Notes under the pieces: generated by a model
What the model saw: the letters and a program-made list of their open reading frames with translations, nothing else
Told to the model about the DNA's origin: nothing
Databases searched by the model: none
In this document: positions 35,803 to 43,142 of the stretch, piece by piece
Position numbering within the stretch: the stretch's first letter is position 1
Layout of the letters: the number at the start of each line of letters is the position of its first letter
From: Paludibacteraceae bacterium
GTDB taxonomy: Bacteria > Bacteroidota > Bacteroidia > Bacteroidales > Paludibacteraceae
Reading direction: 5' to 3'
DNA length: 64,000 nt
NCBI GenBank assembly: GCA_024405875.1
Contig: JAKSOA010000008.1
Location: 25,513-89,512 of the forward strand
Made by a program: the position numbers and the translations under genes

Positions 35803-36948
35803 TTATTTAGTTATTAAGTTAAGTTGCTCATCTGATGGCAGGTCATTGACGTGCCATTTTTTAATCACAGTACCCTTTTTCAGTAGCACGAGCCCCGGAT
35901 TTGACCTTACAATGGTCTTAAGGGTTATCTCATCGGTCTGTGCCATAGCACAGGTTACTCCATTATTTTTTACAAACTCATCTATGACGCTGTGGAATGA
36001 CGCCGTTAGCCAATAGACTGGCATATCACGCTCCGCCGCCCAACGGCTTATCTCATTAATTCTCTTAAATCCCTTACTGTCAGCGGTTTCAAGTTTTGAA
36101 CTTATCACAAGCAGCGTGTAACCATCACGCTCAAGCACCAAATCAGTTATGTCATCCTCTCCGTCAATTACTATTGAGAAATCGTGGATAGGCGGTACAT
36201 ACCCTCTCTCTATAAGTTCTGTGTTCTGACGCACAAACACCCAAGTGGAATCCTCAAACGGAGCGTCAGAGAGTGAGAACTCCTTCTCAACGCCATCTTT
36301 GGAATAGACAAATGTGGTGTTGTACTTGTCAACAGGCGCGTCATCAGGAATAGCCATCAACTCCTCTATGTTATTTCCTACCTTATACGGGCGGAAATCT
36401 ATTATAGGAAGATGACGGTAACAGTAGAATTCCAAACCAAGACAAGTGAGTAGCGGCAGCAGCATACAAATCCACTGCCCGGCATCGGTAAGTCTTGGTC
36501 TGTTATATTTCAGGGTAAAGAATAGCAGTATAAGGAAGAAATCTATTATAATATTCTTCCAAAATGTCTGCCAGTTTGATATTACTATGGCATCTCCAAA
36601 ACAGCCGCAGTCTGAAACCGGATTGGCTACGGCAAGGTAGAGCGTGAGCGGTGTCATAACCGCCATAAAAAGCGCGGTAACAATTGCTGACACCTTGAGT
36701 TTCAGTGAGAATATCATATTGAAACCTATGGTGAACTCCACCATTATCATAGCAAAGGCAGCAGGCAGAGCAAGCACAGAGAGTTCAGGCAGTCCGAAAG
36801 CCTCCAAATAGTCACATATCTTGTAGTTTGTGCCTATAGGGTCCACCGCCTTAACGAATCCTGAGAACAGGAACACAATGCCTATAAACCACCTGCAAAT
36901 GGTTTGGGCAATCCTTCCAAATTTTATTTTTGTGTAACTCTCAGTCAT
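35803..36948 (-). CDS. DoxX-like membrane protein with thioredoxin-like C-terminal part (BT_3928 type)
   Basis: 381 residues from the ATG at 36948. Four membrane helices at the N-terminus (about 15-170) begin with TICRWFIGIVFLFSGFVKAVDPIGTNYKICDYLEAFG, a typical DoxX/MauE-like start. VSDCGCFGDAIVIS carries a cysteine pair also seen in MauE/vitamin K epoxide reductase-like proteins. The C-terminal 200 residues look periplasmic, and the SSKLETADSKGFKRINEISRWAAERDMPVYWLTA segment resembles a thioredoxin-like fold without a CxxC motif. It may take part in periplasmic redox chemistry. The start overlaps the DUF1599 stop (TGATG), so the two are translationally coupled. Confidence 0.75.
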   Translation of the reverse strand: MTESYTKIKFGRIAQTICRWFIGIVFLFSGFVKAVDPIGTNYKICDYLEAFGLPELSVLALPAAFAMIMVEFTIGFNMIFSLKLKVSAIVTALFMAVMTPLTLYLAVANPVSDCGCFGDAIVISNWQTFWKNIIIDFFLILLFFTLKYNRPRLTDAGQWICMLLPLLTCLGLEFYCYRHLPIIDFRPYKVGNNIEELMAIPDDAPVDKYNTTFVYSKDGVEKEFSLSDAPFEDSTWVFVRQNTELIERGYVPPIHDFSIVIDGEDDITDLVLERDGYTLLVISSKLETADSKGFKRINEISRWAAERDMPVYWLTASFHSVIDEFVKNNGVTCAMAQTDEITLKTIVRSNPGLVLLKKGTVIKKWHVNDLPSDEQLNLITK

Positions 36949-37493
36949 CACTCACCCTCTTCAGCAAGTTTTATAAGTCCGAAAACAGCATAGTTGAGCA
37001 TATCAAAGTAGTTTGCGTCTATGCCCTCTGAGATAAGAGTCTGTCCCTTATGGTCCTCTATCTCCTTTGTACGGTTGATTTTCATAAGTATGAGGTCTGT
37101 GTAGGAACTTATACGCATACTGCGCCACGCCTCATCATAATCGTGGTTCTTGGCAAACATAAGTCTCTTAGCCTCAGCCACATACTCATCATACAGCGGA
37201 ACTATGTCATCGGGCTGCATATCTATAACATCTGCCGCACCATATTTAAGTTGTATAAGACCTACAACGGAGTAGTTCACTATTCCAATGAACTCAGGCT
37301 TAATACCCTCCCCCACAAGGTTCTCCTTCTTAATCTCAAGACTGCGTATGCGCTTAGCCTTAATGAAAATCTGGTCTGTCACAGACTCGGCGCGCATTAT
37401 ACGCCACGCGCCACCGTAATCATAGAGTTTCTTAGTGAAAATCTCCTTGCAGGAGGCTATTGCCTCATCATATTCCTTATTTGTATCTTTCAT
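36948..37493 (-). CDS. DUF1599 protein with internal duplication
   Basis: 181 residues made of two copies of one unit. Residues 8-90 (YDEAIASCKEIFTKKLYDYG ... VNYSVVGLIQL) align with 100-180 (YDEYVAEAKRLMFAKNHDYD ... LNYAVFGLIKL). Each has a K-x-x-DYxxAWRxMR motif. This is the DUF1599 family, conserved in Bacteroidetes next to the DoxX and tpiA genes; a nucleotide-related role has been suggested for similar small helical proteins, but none is established here. It heads the operon leading to porZ, from a clear promoter at 37541-37511. Confidence 0.85.
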   Translation of the reverse strand: MKDTNKEYDEAIASCKEIFTKKLYDYGGAWRIMRAESVTDQIFIKAKRIRSLEIKKENLVGEGIKPEFIGIVNYSVVGLIQLKYGAADVIDMQPDDIVPLYDEYVAEAKRLMFAKNHDYDEAWRSMRISSYTDLILMKINRTKEIEDHKGQTLISEGIDANYFDMLNYAVFGLIKLAEEGE

Positions 37494-37510
37494 ACTTTTG
37501 CAATTGTCTG

Positions 37511-37541
37511 CAAATGTATGATTTTATAGAGACTTCTCAAA
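37511..37541 (-). promoter_or_regulatory. Promoter of the DUF1599-DoxX-tpiA-rdgB-porZ operon
   Basis: On the minus strand TTTG (37541-37538), a 19-base spacer and TACATTTG (37518-37511). It lies in the 50-base gap after the transglutaminase-like gene. Confidence 0.75.
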
Positions 37542-37543
37542 AT

Positions 37544-39046
37544 TTATTTTAACATAATAACCTTGGCGGTTTTATTATCCATACCTGGCATAGTGCGTCC
37601 CACCGGCGCGTTTATGTATGTAGGGTCACACACTGTGTAACGTTTGCCGTTTACCACCAGATAATCCCCTTTCTGTTCCTCTGATATGTTTACCGCGGTT
37701 GCAAGGTGACCCGGATAATAGAGCAAAACCACATCAAGCCCTAACAAATCCCTTACCAAACGGGAGAAGAGAATTGAGCGGTCCTCACAGTCACAATATG
37801 GATAATAGAGAGTCTCAGCAGAAAAGAACGCCCTGTCTCTACCCCAAATCTTATCATCATATCCATAAACAAAAGCGGTCTGCACAAAATTAAGCAGTTT
37901 ATTTACTGCGTCTCTTTGGGATTTACCCTCTATGGCACTTCTGAGTTTCGGATAGAGATTATCCTTGATAAAAGACTCCATTGGTGTGTTGGCGTATGCA
38001 ACCCAAGTGGAAGTAAGGTCATTATTGATATAACTCTGTGGGTAGTTGTTATAAAAATCAATTGAATTTTTATTTACACAAACAGAAGCCTGTACGCCGT
38101 ATGATGATTTTAAAGTTCTCAGAGGTGTCTGACTCATTGCAAATTTCTGTTCCTTTGATATTTGCAAAGAGACCAACGTCTCACCTTCAAATGACGCCGA
38201 ACTTATATTCAGTGACTTTTCATTGCAATCAACAGGGTAAAACTTTATACCGTCTATTGTATAGAATGAGGTGTTGAATAAATTGTAATCAGTAGCATAA
38301 AGCACATAGAGTTTTGTAGCGGAGTGTGCAAGCCTTATTTTATACCCCGATTGCACAAGTAGGTAACCCATCATAAATGACGCCTCATTTGTCTTGCCGT
38401 AATGCTTCTGAGTAAACTCCTTCAGCATATTCAAATATGCGAAATCACACAACTGCAATTTAGCACGGGCATCCAAAGCGGATTTCAGGCACACATCATA
38501 TCTATCATCCATAAGATATGCCCACCCGTCAGCATAATCATTATCTTTAAAACCCTTCAAATGAAAACCGTCATCTTTTGGAAAATCCATAGAGACCTTA
38601 GTGCCATAGAACATTATAGTCTCCGTATTTACAGGCTTTTCCTCCTCTATGACAATAGGCACAATGGGTTCTGGCTGTGGTTTAGGTTGTGGCACTACTA
38701 CTATATCCTCATCAATTGGAATAGGCGCAGGAGTTGGTTTCGGTTGCGGAATAGGCTGTGGGGCTGGCTCATTTTCCTCTTCAAAAATAACCGGAGGCAC
38801 AGGTTTCTCATCTATAGGCTTGACCACGGGTTTAGCATCAAACTTCTCCCATTTCTGACGCAGAAATTCAGCAAATTCTGCGTTTTTCTTACGTCTGAAT
38901 TCATCAAACTCCTTCTGTTTTTTAGTTTTAAAATCACTGAACTCAGCCTCTTTCCGCTTCTTATAGTCATCAAATGTTGTTTGAGCCACCACTGGCAAAA
39001 TAATAGCAGACAGGATAATTAAAATTGTAACTAAAAACTTTTTCAT
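37544..39046 (-). CDS. Secreted transglutaminase-like protein with charged coiled-coil and PQP linker
   Basis: 500 residues. After the signal peptide (to PVVAQT) comes a highly charged helical stretch built on a K-x-x-EFxxFxxKKxxEF repeat (23-75), then a proline-rich linker with repeated PQPxP units (80-140), then a globular part. The C-terminus has a transglutaminase-like triad: cysteine at 418 or 420 (YPYCDCEDRS), H447 (YPGHLATAV) and D474 (YTVCDPTY). Such domains crosslink or cleave peptide bonds or amides. The linker could span the periplasm or peptidoglycan. It lies four bases after the caspase-like gene, so the two secreted cysteine enzymes are cotranscribed. Confidence 0.75.
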   Translation of the reverse strand: MKKFLVTILIILSAIILPVVAQTTFDDYKKRKEAEFSDFKTKKQKEFDEFRRKKNAEFAEFLRQKWEKFDAKPVVKPIDEKPVPPVIFEEENEPAPQPIPQPKPTPAPIPIDEDIVVVPQPKPQPEPIVPIVIEEEKPVNTETIMFYGTKVSMDFPKDDGFHLKGFKDNDYADGWAYLMDDRYDVCLKSALDARAKLQLCDFAYLNMLKEFTQKHYGKTNEASFMMGYLLVQSGYKIRLAHSATKLYVLYATDYNLFNTSFYTIDGIKFYPVDCNEKSLNISSASFEGETLVSLQISKEQKFAMSQTPLRTLKSSYGVQASVCVNKNSIDFYNNYPQSYINNDLTSTWVAYANTPMESFIKDNLYPKLRSAIEGKSQRDAVNKLLNFVQTAFVYGYDDKIWGRDRAFFSAETLYYPYCDCEDRSILFSRLVRDLLGLDVVLLYYPGHLATAVNISEEQKGDYLVVNGKRYTVCDPTYINAPVGRTMPGMDNKTAKVIMLK

Positions 39047-39050
39047 AACA

Positions 39051-39938
39051 TTAAAATATTGGTTTATTCATTAAATACACAGGAGCATCGGCACAAGGGT
39101 CTTGCCGTTTGGTGTTAGCCATTACAGATATGTTCTCCTTTAGCAACGGCATAAGGGTCTCAACGCTAATAGCACCAAGTTTGTCTCTCAGCATATACAA
39201 AGCGTAAGTAAGTGAACCACATCGTATTTTAACACACTCCTTGTTATTCTGATAATACATACACGCTGATATTGCAATCCAAGACTCCGATACAGGCTTC
39301 TGCATCTTGATAAAATGTTCAGAACCATTCTGTGGCATAGTGAAAATAGAGTTTGCACCCCTATAGACCACAGTATCCCCGATGTTGGATTCAGCATAAT
39401 CACTTACATCACAAGTTATGCCACCGCTATGACAAGCGTCAGAGATTACCGTGAGCCGTCCTGTGTCACCTATCTTCTTTGTAAGTTTATGCAATATTAT
39501 GTTAATCTCATCATCTAACAGATGCCTCTCACCCTCATAAATTCCAGGTATATACGCCATAGCAGCATCATACGGCACCCACGCCTCATCATATCCGCTC
39601 TCCTCATCTCCGTTAAGGTCTGTTACAAGTTGCCCGTGCCCTGAATAGTGAATATATACATTATCTCCCTTACGGCATGTGAAAATCAAATTATTAAAAG
39701 CCCTTATTATATTCTCACGAGTGGCGGCGGCGTTTATCAGTGTAACAATATCAGATTTTGCGTAACCGTTAGCCTCCAATGTCTTAACCACGTATGGCAC
39801 ATCTTTATCGCCCGATATCTTACTCCAGCCATTCTCCGCAGGATACTCACCTATGCCTATGACCAAAGCCCTGCTTGCGGCACACACCGTACCGCAAGCG
39901 AGCCACAAACATACCACAACTAAATTGAATATCCTCAT
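39051..39938 (-). CDS. Secreted caspase-like (C14) peptidase
   Basis: 295 residues with a signal peptide (to TVCAAS). The caspase fold is clear: RALVIGIGEYP at the start, the catalytic histidine H101 in YIHYSGHGQ and the catalytic cysteine C169 in VISDACHSGG. DEESGYDEAWVPYDA between them is a typical metacaspase-type acidic stretch. It should act as a cysteine protease, often with basic or acidic P1 preference, in the periplasm or outside. It carries no T9SS sorting domain. It is followed by the transglutaminase-like gene. In Bacteroidetes, secreted caspases often lie near PEGA and LPP20-type proteins, as they do here. Confidence 0.88.
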   Translation of the reverse strand: MRIFNLVVVCLWLACGTVCAASRALVIGIGEYPAENGWSKISGDKDVPYVVKTLEANGYAKSDIVTLINAAATRENIIRAFNNLIFTCRKGDNVYIHYSGHGQLVTDLNGDEESGYDEAWVPYDAAMAYIPGIYEGERHLLDDEINIILHKLTKKIGDTGRLTVISDACHSGGITCDVSDYAESNIGDTVVYRGANSIFTMPQNGSEHFIKMQKPVSESWIAISACMYYQNNKECVKIRCGSLTYALYMLRDKLGAISVETLMPLLKENISVMANTKRQDPCADAPVYLMNKPIF

Positions 39939-39991
39939 AAGAACTATTCTTTACTGTTAATGCCTAAAAAACACTAAAAAGTAAATAAAAA

Positions 39992-40025
39992 CCGGTAACT
40001 CCTTTTAAAATTTTGGAATTACCGG
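39992..40025 (-). terminator. Terminator hairpin of the 55-residue gene
   Basis: CCGGTAA-C-TCC (39992-40002) pairs with GGA-A-TTACCGG (40015-40025). Read on the minus strand it is followed by a T-rich run, and lies 30 bases after the stop of the small gene. Confidence 0.65.
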
Positions 40026-40054
40026 AAAATCAATTTTTGAATAATAATTCTTAT

Positions 40055-40222
40055 TTATGCTGGGAATTTTGTTACTTCAACAAATACATCTTTATACTCG
40101 TCTGCTATTGAACCATCTGAATTCAATATACCACAATCATACAATCTCTGAAAAGCGGCTTCCTTAGTCCTACTCATACTATCAAATACTGACATTTGAT
40201 GTTTCATCTGTTCTTCACTCAT
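40055..40222 (-). CDS. Uncharacterised 55-residue protein
   Basis: The complement of 40222-40055 is ATG to TAA, encoding MSEEQMKHQMSVFDSMSR... to ...DEYKDVFVEVTKFPA. It has an unusually strong ribosome binding site (AGGAGG nine bases before ATG), a consensus promoter and its own terminator hairpin, so it is very probably a real gene. The sequence is soluble, slightly acidic and helical in its first half. It is divergent from the YafQ toxin-antitoxin pair. It may be an independent small regulator or part of the same accessory island; I recognise no family. Confidence 0.65.
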   Translation of the reverse strand: MSEEQMKHQMSVFDSMSRTKEAAFQRLYDCGILNSDGSIADEYKDVFVEVTKFPA

Positions 40223-40247
40223 AACATATTCCTCCTAATACTTTCTG

Positions 40248-40278
40248 CAAAGATACAAAAAACTGTGAAATATGCAAT
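40248..40278 (-). promoter_or_regulatory. Promoter of the 55-residue gene
   Basis: On the minus strand ATTG (40278-40275), a 19-base spacer and TATCTTTG (40255-40248). Confidence 0.65.
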
Positions 40279-40298
40279 ATCACTCATCACATACCCAC

Positions 40299-40321
40299 CC
40301 CGATAATTCCAAAATTTCAAA
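40299..40321 (+). repeat. 23-base direct repeat, left copy flanking the toxin-antitoxin pair
   Basis: CCCGATAATTCCAAAATTTC followed by AAA is identical at 40299-40321 and 40906-40928, on either side of the antitoxin and toxin genes. A related inverted form makes up the right arm of the terminator at 39992-40025. Confidence 0.8.
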
Positions 40322-40344
40322 TACAACCTATATTTTACATTTAA

Positions 40345-40376
40345 TTTGTAGTTTTGAACAAATTTTCTTACCTTTG
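40345..40376 (+). promoter_or_regulatory. Promoter of the toxin-antitoxin pair
   Basis: TTTG at 40345-40348, a 20-base spacer and TACCTTTG at 40369-40376, 30 bases before the antitoxin start. Confidence 0.75.
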
Positions 40377-40406
40377 AACCCAGTAACAATACTAAAAAGC
40401 AACAGT

Positions 40407-40616
40407 ATGGAAGCAATGTTAATTCAACCAAAATCTGCTGAACAATTCCGTTTATTTTCAGACTTGGCACAAGCCTTGAAAGTATCTTACGAGCCTGTTA
40501 ACCTGCCAAGAAAAAAACGCAAAACAGGTTTAGATTTGGCATGGAAAGATGTTAAGGCAGGAAGAATCAACGAATATTCTTCTTCTGCAGAATTATTTGC
40601 TAAACTTGGTATATAA
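40407..40616 (+). CDS. Antitoxin of a YafQ-type pair
   Basis: 69 residues from the ATG at 40407. A short beta-like start (MEAMLIQPKSAEQFRLFSDLAQALKVSYEP) is followed by a basic middle (LPRKKRKTGLDLAWKDVKAG) and an acidic/serine tail (EYSSSAELFAKLGI). This is the common layout of Bacteroidetes antitoxins paired with YafQ/RelE toxins: the tail wraps the toxin and the N-terminal part binds DNA. The stop overlaps the toxin start (TAATG), which is typical of such pairs. It probably represses its own promoter at 40345-40376. Confidence 0.8.
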   Translation: MEAMLIQPKSAEQFRLFSDLAQALKVSYEPVNLPRKKRKTGLDLAWKDVKAGRINEYSSSAELFAKLGI

Positions 40617-40888
40617 TGTACACGGTTCGCACCACCAATAGATTTGAAAAGAATGTAGCCCTTTGCAAAAAACGTGGTTATCCTATGGATAAACTTAGCA
40701 AGGCTATTACCATTCTAGAAAAGAATGGTTCTCTACCACTTGTGTACCATCCTCATAAATTAGTCAGCAAACAAGAAGGCACATGGGAATGCCATTTGGC
40801 TCCAGATTGGTTGTTGGTTTGGCAACAAAATGACTTAGAATTAACCCTATTGATGCTCCAAACGGGAACACATTCAGATATTTTTTAA
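40616..40888 (+). CDS. yafQ: YafQ-family mRNA interferase toxin
   Basis: 90 residues. The family pattern is visible: RTTNRFEKNVALCKKRGYPMDKL, then the conserved block around YHPHKLVSK and the catalytic region WECHLAPDWLLVWQQ, ending TLLMLQTGTHSDIF. YafQ cleaves mRNA on the ribosome; the histidine in the THSDIF end and those in the middle are the expected active-site residues. It is coupled by a one-base overlap to the antitoxin. The pair is bounded by a 23-base direct repeat, a possible sign of recent insertion. Confidence 0.88.
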   Translation: MYTVRTTNRFEKNVALCKKRGYPMDKLSKAITILEKNGSLPLVYHPHKLVSKQEGTWECHLAPDWLLVWQQNDLELTLLMLQTGTHSDIF

Positions 40889-40905
40889 AGACTGCCTTCT
40901 TTCCA

Positions 40906-40928
40906 CCCGATAATTCCAAAATTTCAAA
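40906..40928 (+). repeat. 23-base direct repeat, right copy flanking the toxin-antitoxin pair
   Basis: Identical to 40299-40321, beginning 18 bases after the toxin stop. A GTCATTTTGAGCGAAGCG dispersed-repeat copy follows at about 40945. Confidence 0.8.
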
Positions 40929-40978
40929 GAACAACTAAAACCCACCGTCATTTTGAGCGAAGCGATAGGAACAATCCC

Positions 40979-41006
40979 TGTCCCTTGACCCCTGACCCTT
41001 GTCCCA
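40979..41006 (+). repeat. Heptamer repeats at the 3' end of the sigma-led operon
   Basis: Four units: TGTCCCT, TGACCCC, TGACCCT, TGTCCCA. They lie 22 bases past the stop of the minus-strand PEGA/FISUMP gene. Confidence 0.75.
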
Positions 41007-41027
41007 TAGCACCTTTAGGTGCGTATG

Positions 41028-43103
41028 TCAATCCCTAAGACAACGGACACTTTGTGCGCTGCTCTCGTAGTCGCTGCTCTCGATCAAGTATGAACTATCG
41101 TAACGCAAGAAGCGATAGTAAGCGCTGACACTGCTCTTAGCGTCTGACGACCAAAAGAGGCCCCACCTGCCTACACTGTCCACACTACTTCCGTTGGCGT
41201 AGCCAGCCGGCAAGCCTGAGAAACCGTAGTCATCGGTGCCGTTACCGCCACTGTACCATCCGCTTCTTGATTTCAGTTTTGCTCCAACATTTGGATAATC
41301 AATAGTTCCATCGCTGTCTGTCTTAGGTACTCCTCCTAACGCATTTGCAAGCGTGTTCCAATCAGCCCGGTTTGGCAGATACCAGCCGTTGGGGCAGATG
41401 CCCTGTCGTCTGCCACTGTAACTGCCAGTCTGATTCTGTGCTTGTGACTCAGTAGCGTATCCCATAGCGGCAGCCCAATTGTAGAGCAAGCCTAAATGCT
41501 CACGCTGTCCATTAGTTAAATATCCACTATATTCTGTGTTAGCATATCTGCCATCTATATAATATGGTGCGTATGTAGCACTACTTGATGTGTATATCTT
41601 AGCCCCTGCACGCTCACTTTGAGTGTCATATTTGGTGCATTGCAGGTTCTCTGCCATCCAGTATTGTGAGCCTATTTTTACTACAGGATATGTATGACCT
41701 TGGCAGTCAGTTACAGTCATTCCTGTAGATGACTGCATAGGGGTATTGTCCGTTACTGGTCTGCTGGAATTATTGGATAACTCCTGCTTGATTAAAGTAC
41801 CTGATAATGTGTATGTCTCATTTTCCCTAATGACAACCGTCTCGTTCTTATCTGCATAGCCTGCCTTAGTTATTTTCACATAATGCTCCCCTATCAGAAC
41901 CTTTGGCAACACTATTGGTGTTACACCCATATTTTTCCCATCAATATATATGGTTGCATCCATTGGGCGTACATCTATATTCATAATTCCGTATATTGGC
42001 AACGGTGCTGGCAGTTCCATTGTTTGTCCGTTCATTGACGGCTGAACGTTAAGCGGATAAGTCATACCCTTATGTCCCTTAAGTTTGGTTTCCACCACAT
42101 AACTGCCAGATGCCAACTCGTATTCTATGGTACCGTCACCTATTTTTTTATTGTTAATCCATATCTCCGCATTGTTTGCAACTTTAAATGTAAGTTTAGC
42201 AAAATCAGCCTGCATTACAGGGTTTACAGGTATGGTGGCGTTATCTGTTACATTTATCTGCGTTGTATATGTCTTGTACTTCTTTTGAATCACTTCCACC
42301 TTGTGGTTTCCGCTTGACACCTTGTGCTTAGTTACAGGCACCTGACCTATCTTTATGTTATCAACATAGACATCAGCACCTTTCATTATAGCGTTTGACT
42401 CTACACTTATCCATCCAAATGCTGGTATCAATGTTATGCTCACAGTCTGCTTCTCTGTCCCTAAATTCACACTGCCGCTTTTTTCGTGGTAGTCTTTGGC
42501 TGTAACTGTGTAGTCATATTTACCTATCGGCATCATTTTAATGGCAACACCATCATCACTCTGCCATATCTCTCCGTTAACACGTACAACAGCATCTTTA
42601 GGATTCAAGTTGAAAACGATATATTGACTGCTTATTTCAGGCTCATAATACATATATGCATTCTGCTTTTTTGCCGTGTATTTTACTGTAGTTTCATACA
42701 CAGTATTGCTTCTGAGTTGTTTACCAGATATAAGTTGTTTTCGTTCACAACCGTCTCCGCAGTCCACAAATATGGTCTTAGCCTCGTATGGAAACAGAAA
42801 CAGCATCTGATTGGATTTCTCCTTATAGGTTTTCTCCAAACGTTGTGTAGGGCAATTAAGCGTTACCTTGTTTTTTGCCTCCGCCGCATCTCCTTCAAGA
42901 TTCATACGGATTACCACAAACTTAAAATCCCCCGTCTCCGCATCTCCGTACTCTTTAATTTCAGATGCAAACTCATTTGAGTACGCCGCTATAACAGATG
43001 AATTTGGCACTTCCTTGAACTGCTCTACCACCTCCACACTCTGTGACATTGATAACTCAACAGCACTACAGACAAACAAAACAAACAACAATAGTCTTTT
43101 CAT
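41028..43103 (-). CDS. PEGA-repeat and FISUMP surface protein
   Basis: 691 residues from the ATG at 43103, with a signal peptide (to VELSMSQ). Residues 20-150 are an N-terminal domain shared with two other genes of this operon (VEVVEQFKEVPNSSVIAAYS, FKFVVIRMNLEGDAAEAK, FPYEAKTIFVDCGDGCE). About four PEGA-like beta repeats follow (170-450; GWISVESNAIMKGADVYVDN, GIMNIDVRPMDATIYIDGKN). The last 220 residues are a FISUMP domain (VTDCQGHTYPVVKIGSQYWM, GICPNGWYLPNRADW, FSGLPAGYANGSS, SAQSVRCLRD). PEGA repeats are thought to be surface or cell-wall binding modules. It is the last gene of the 13-gene sigma-led operon. Confidence 0.78.
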   Translation of the reverse strand: MKRLLLFVLFVCSAVELSMSQSVEVVEQFKEVPNSSVIAAYSNEFASEIKEYGDAETGDFKFVVIRMNLEGDAAEAKNKVTLNCPTQRLEKTYKEKSNQMLFLFPYEAKTIFVDCGDGCERKQLISGKQLRSNTVYETTVKYTAKKQNAYMYYEPEISSQYIVFNLNPKDAVVRVNGEIWQSDDGVAIKMMPIGKYDYTVTAKDYHEKSGSVNLGTEKQTVSITLIPAFGWISVESNAIMKGADVYVDNIKIGQVPVTKHKVSSGNHKVEVIQKKYKTYTTQINVTDNATIPVNPVMQADFAKLTFKVANNAEIWINNKKIGDGTIEYELASGSYVVETKLKGHKGMTYPLNVQPSMNGQTMELPAPLPIYGIMNIDVRPMDATIYIDGKNMGVTPIVLPKVLIGEHYVKITKAGYADKNETVVIRENETYTLSGTLIKQELSNNSSRPVTDNTPMQSSTGMTVTDCQGHTYPVVKIGSQYWMAENLQCTKYDTQSERAGAKIYTSSSATYAPYYIDGRYANTEYSGYLTNGQREHLGLLYNWAAAMGYATESQAQNQTGSYSGRRQGICPNGWYLPNRADWNTLANALGGVPKTDSDGTIDYPNVGAKLKSRSGWYSGGNGTDDYGFSGLPAGYANGSSVDSVGRWGLFWSSDAKSSVSAYYRFLRYDSSYLIESSDYESSAQSVRCLRD

Positions 43104-43142
43104 AATGATATTTAATAAAAATCTTAACAACTAACAACTCTT

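Noticed and set aside
38402-39022. 206-codon plus-strand open frame
   Set aside because: It is antisense to the low-complexity coiled-coil and proline-rich part of the transglutaminase-like gene, which explains its length.
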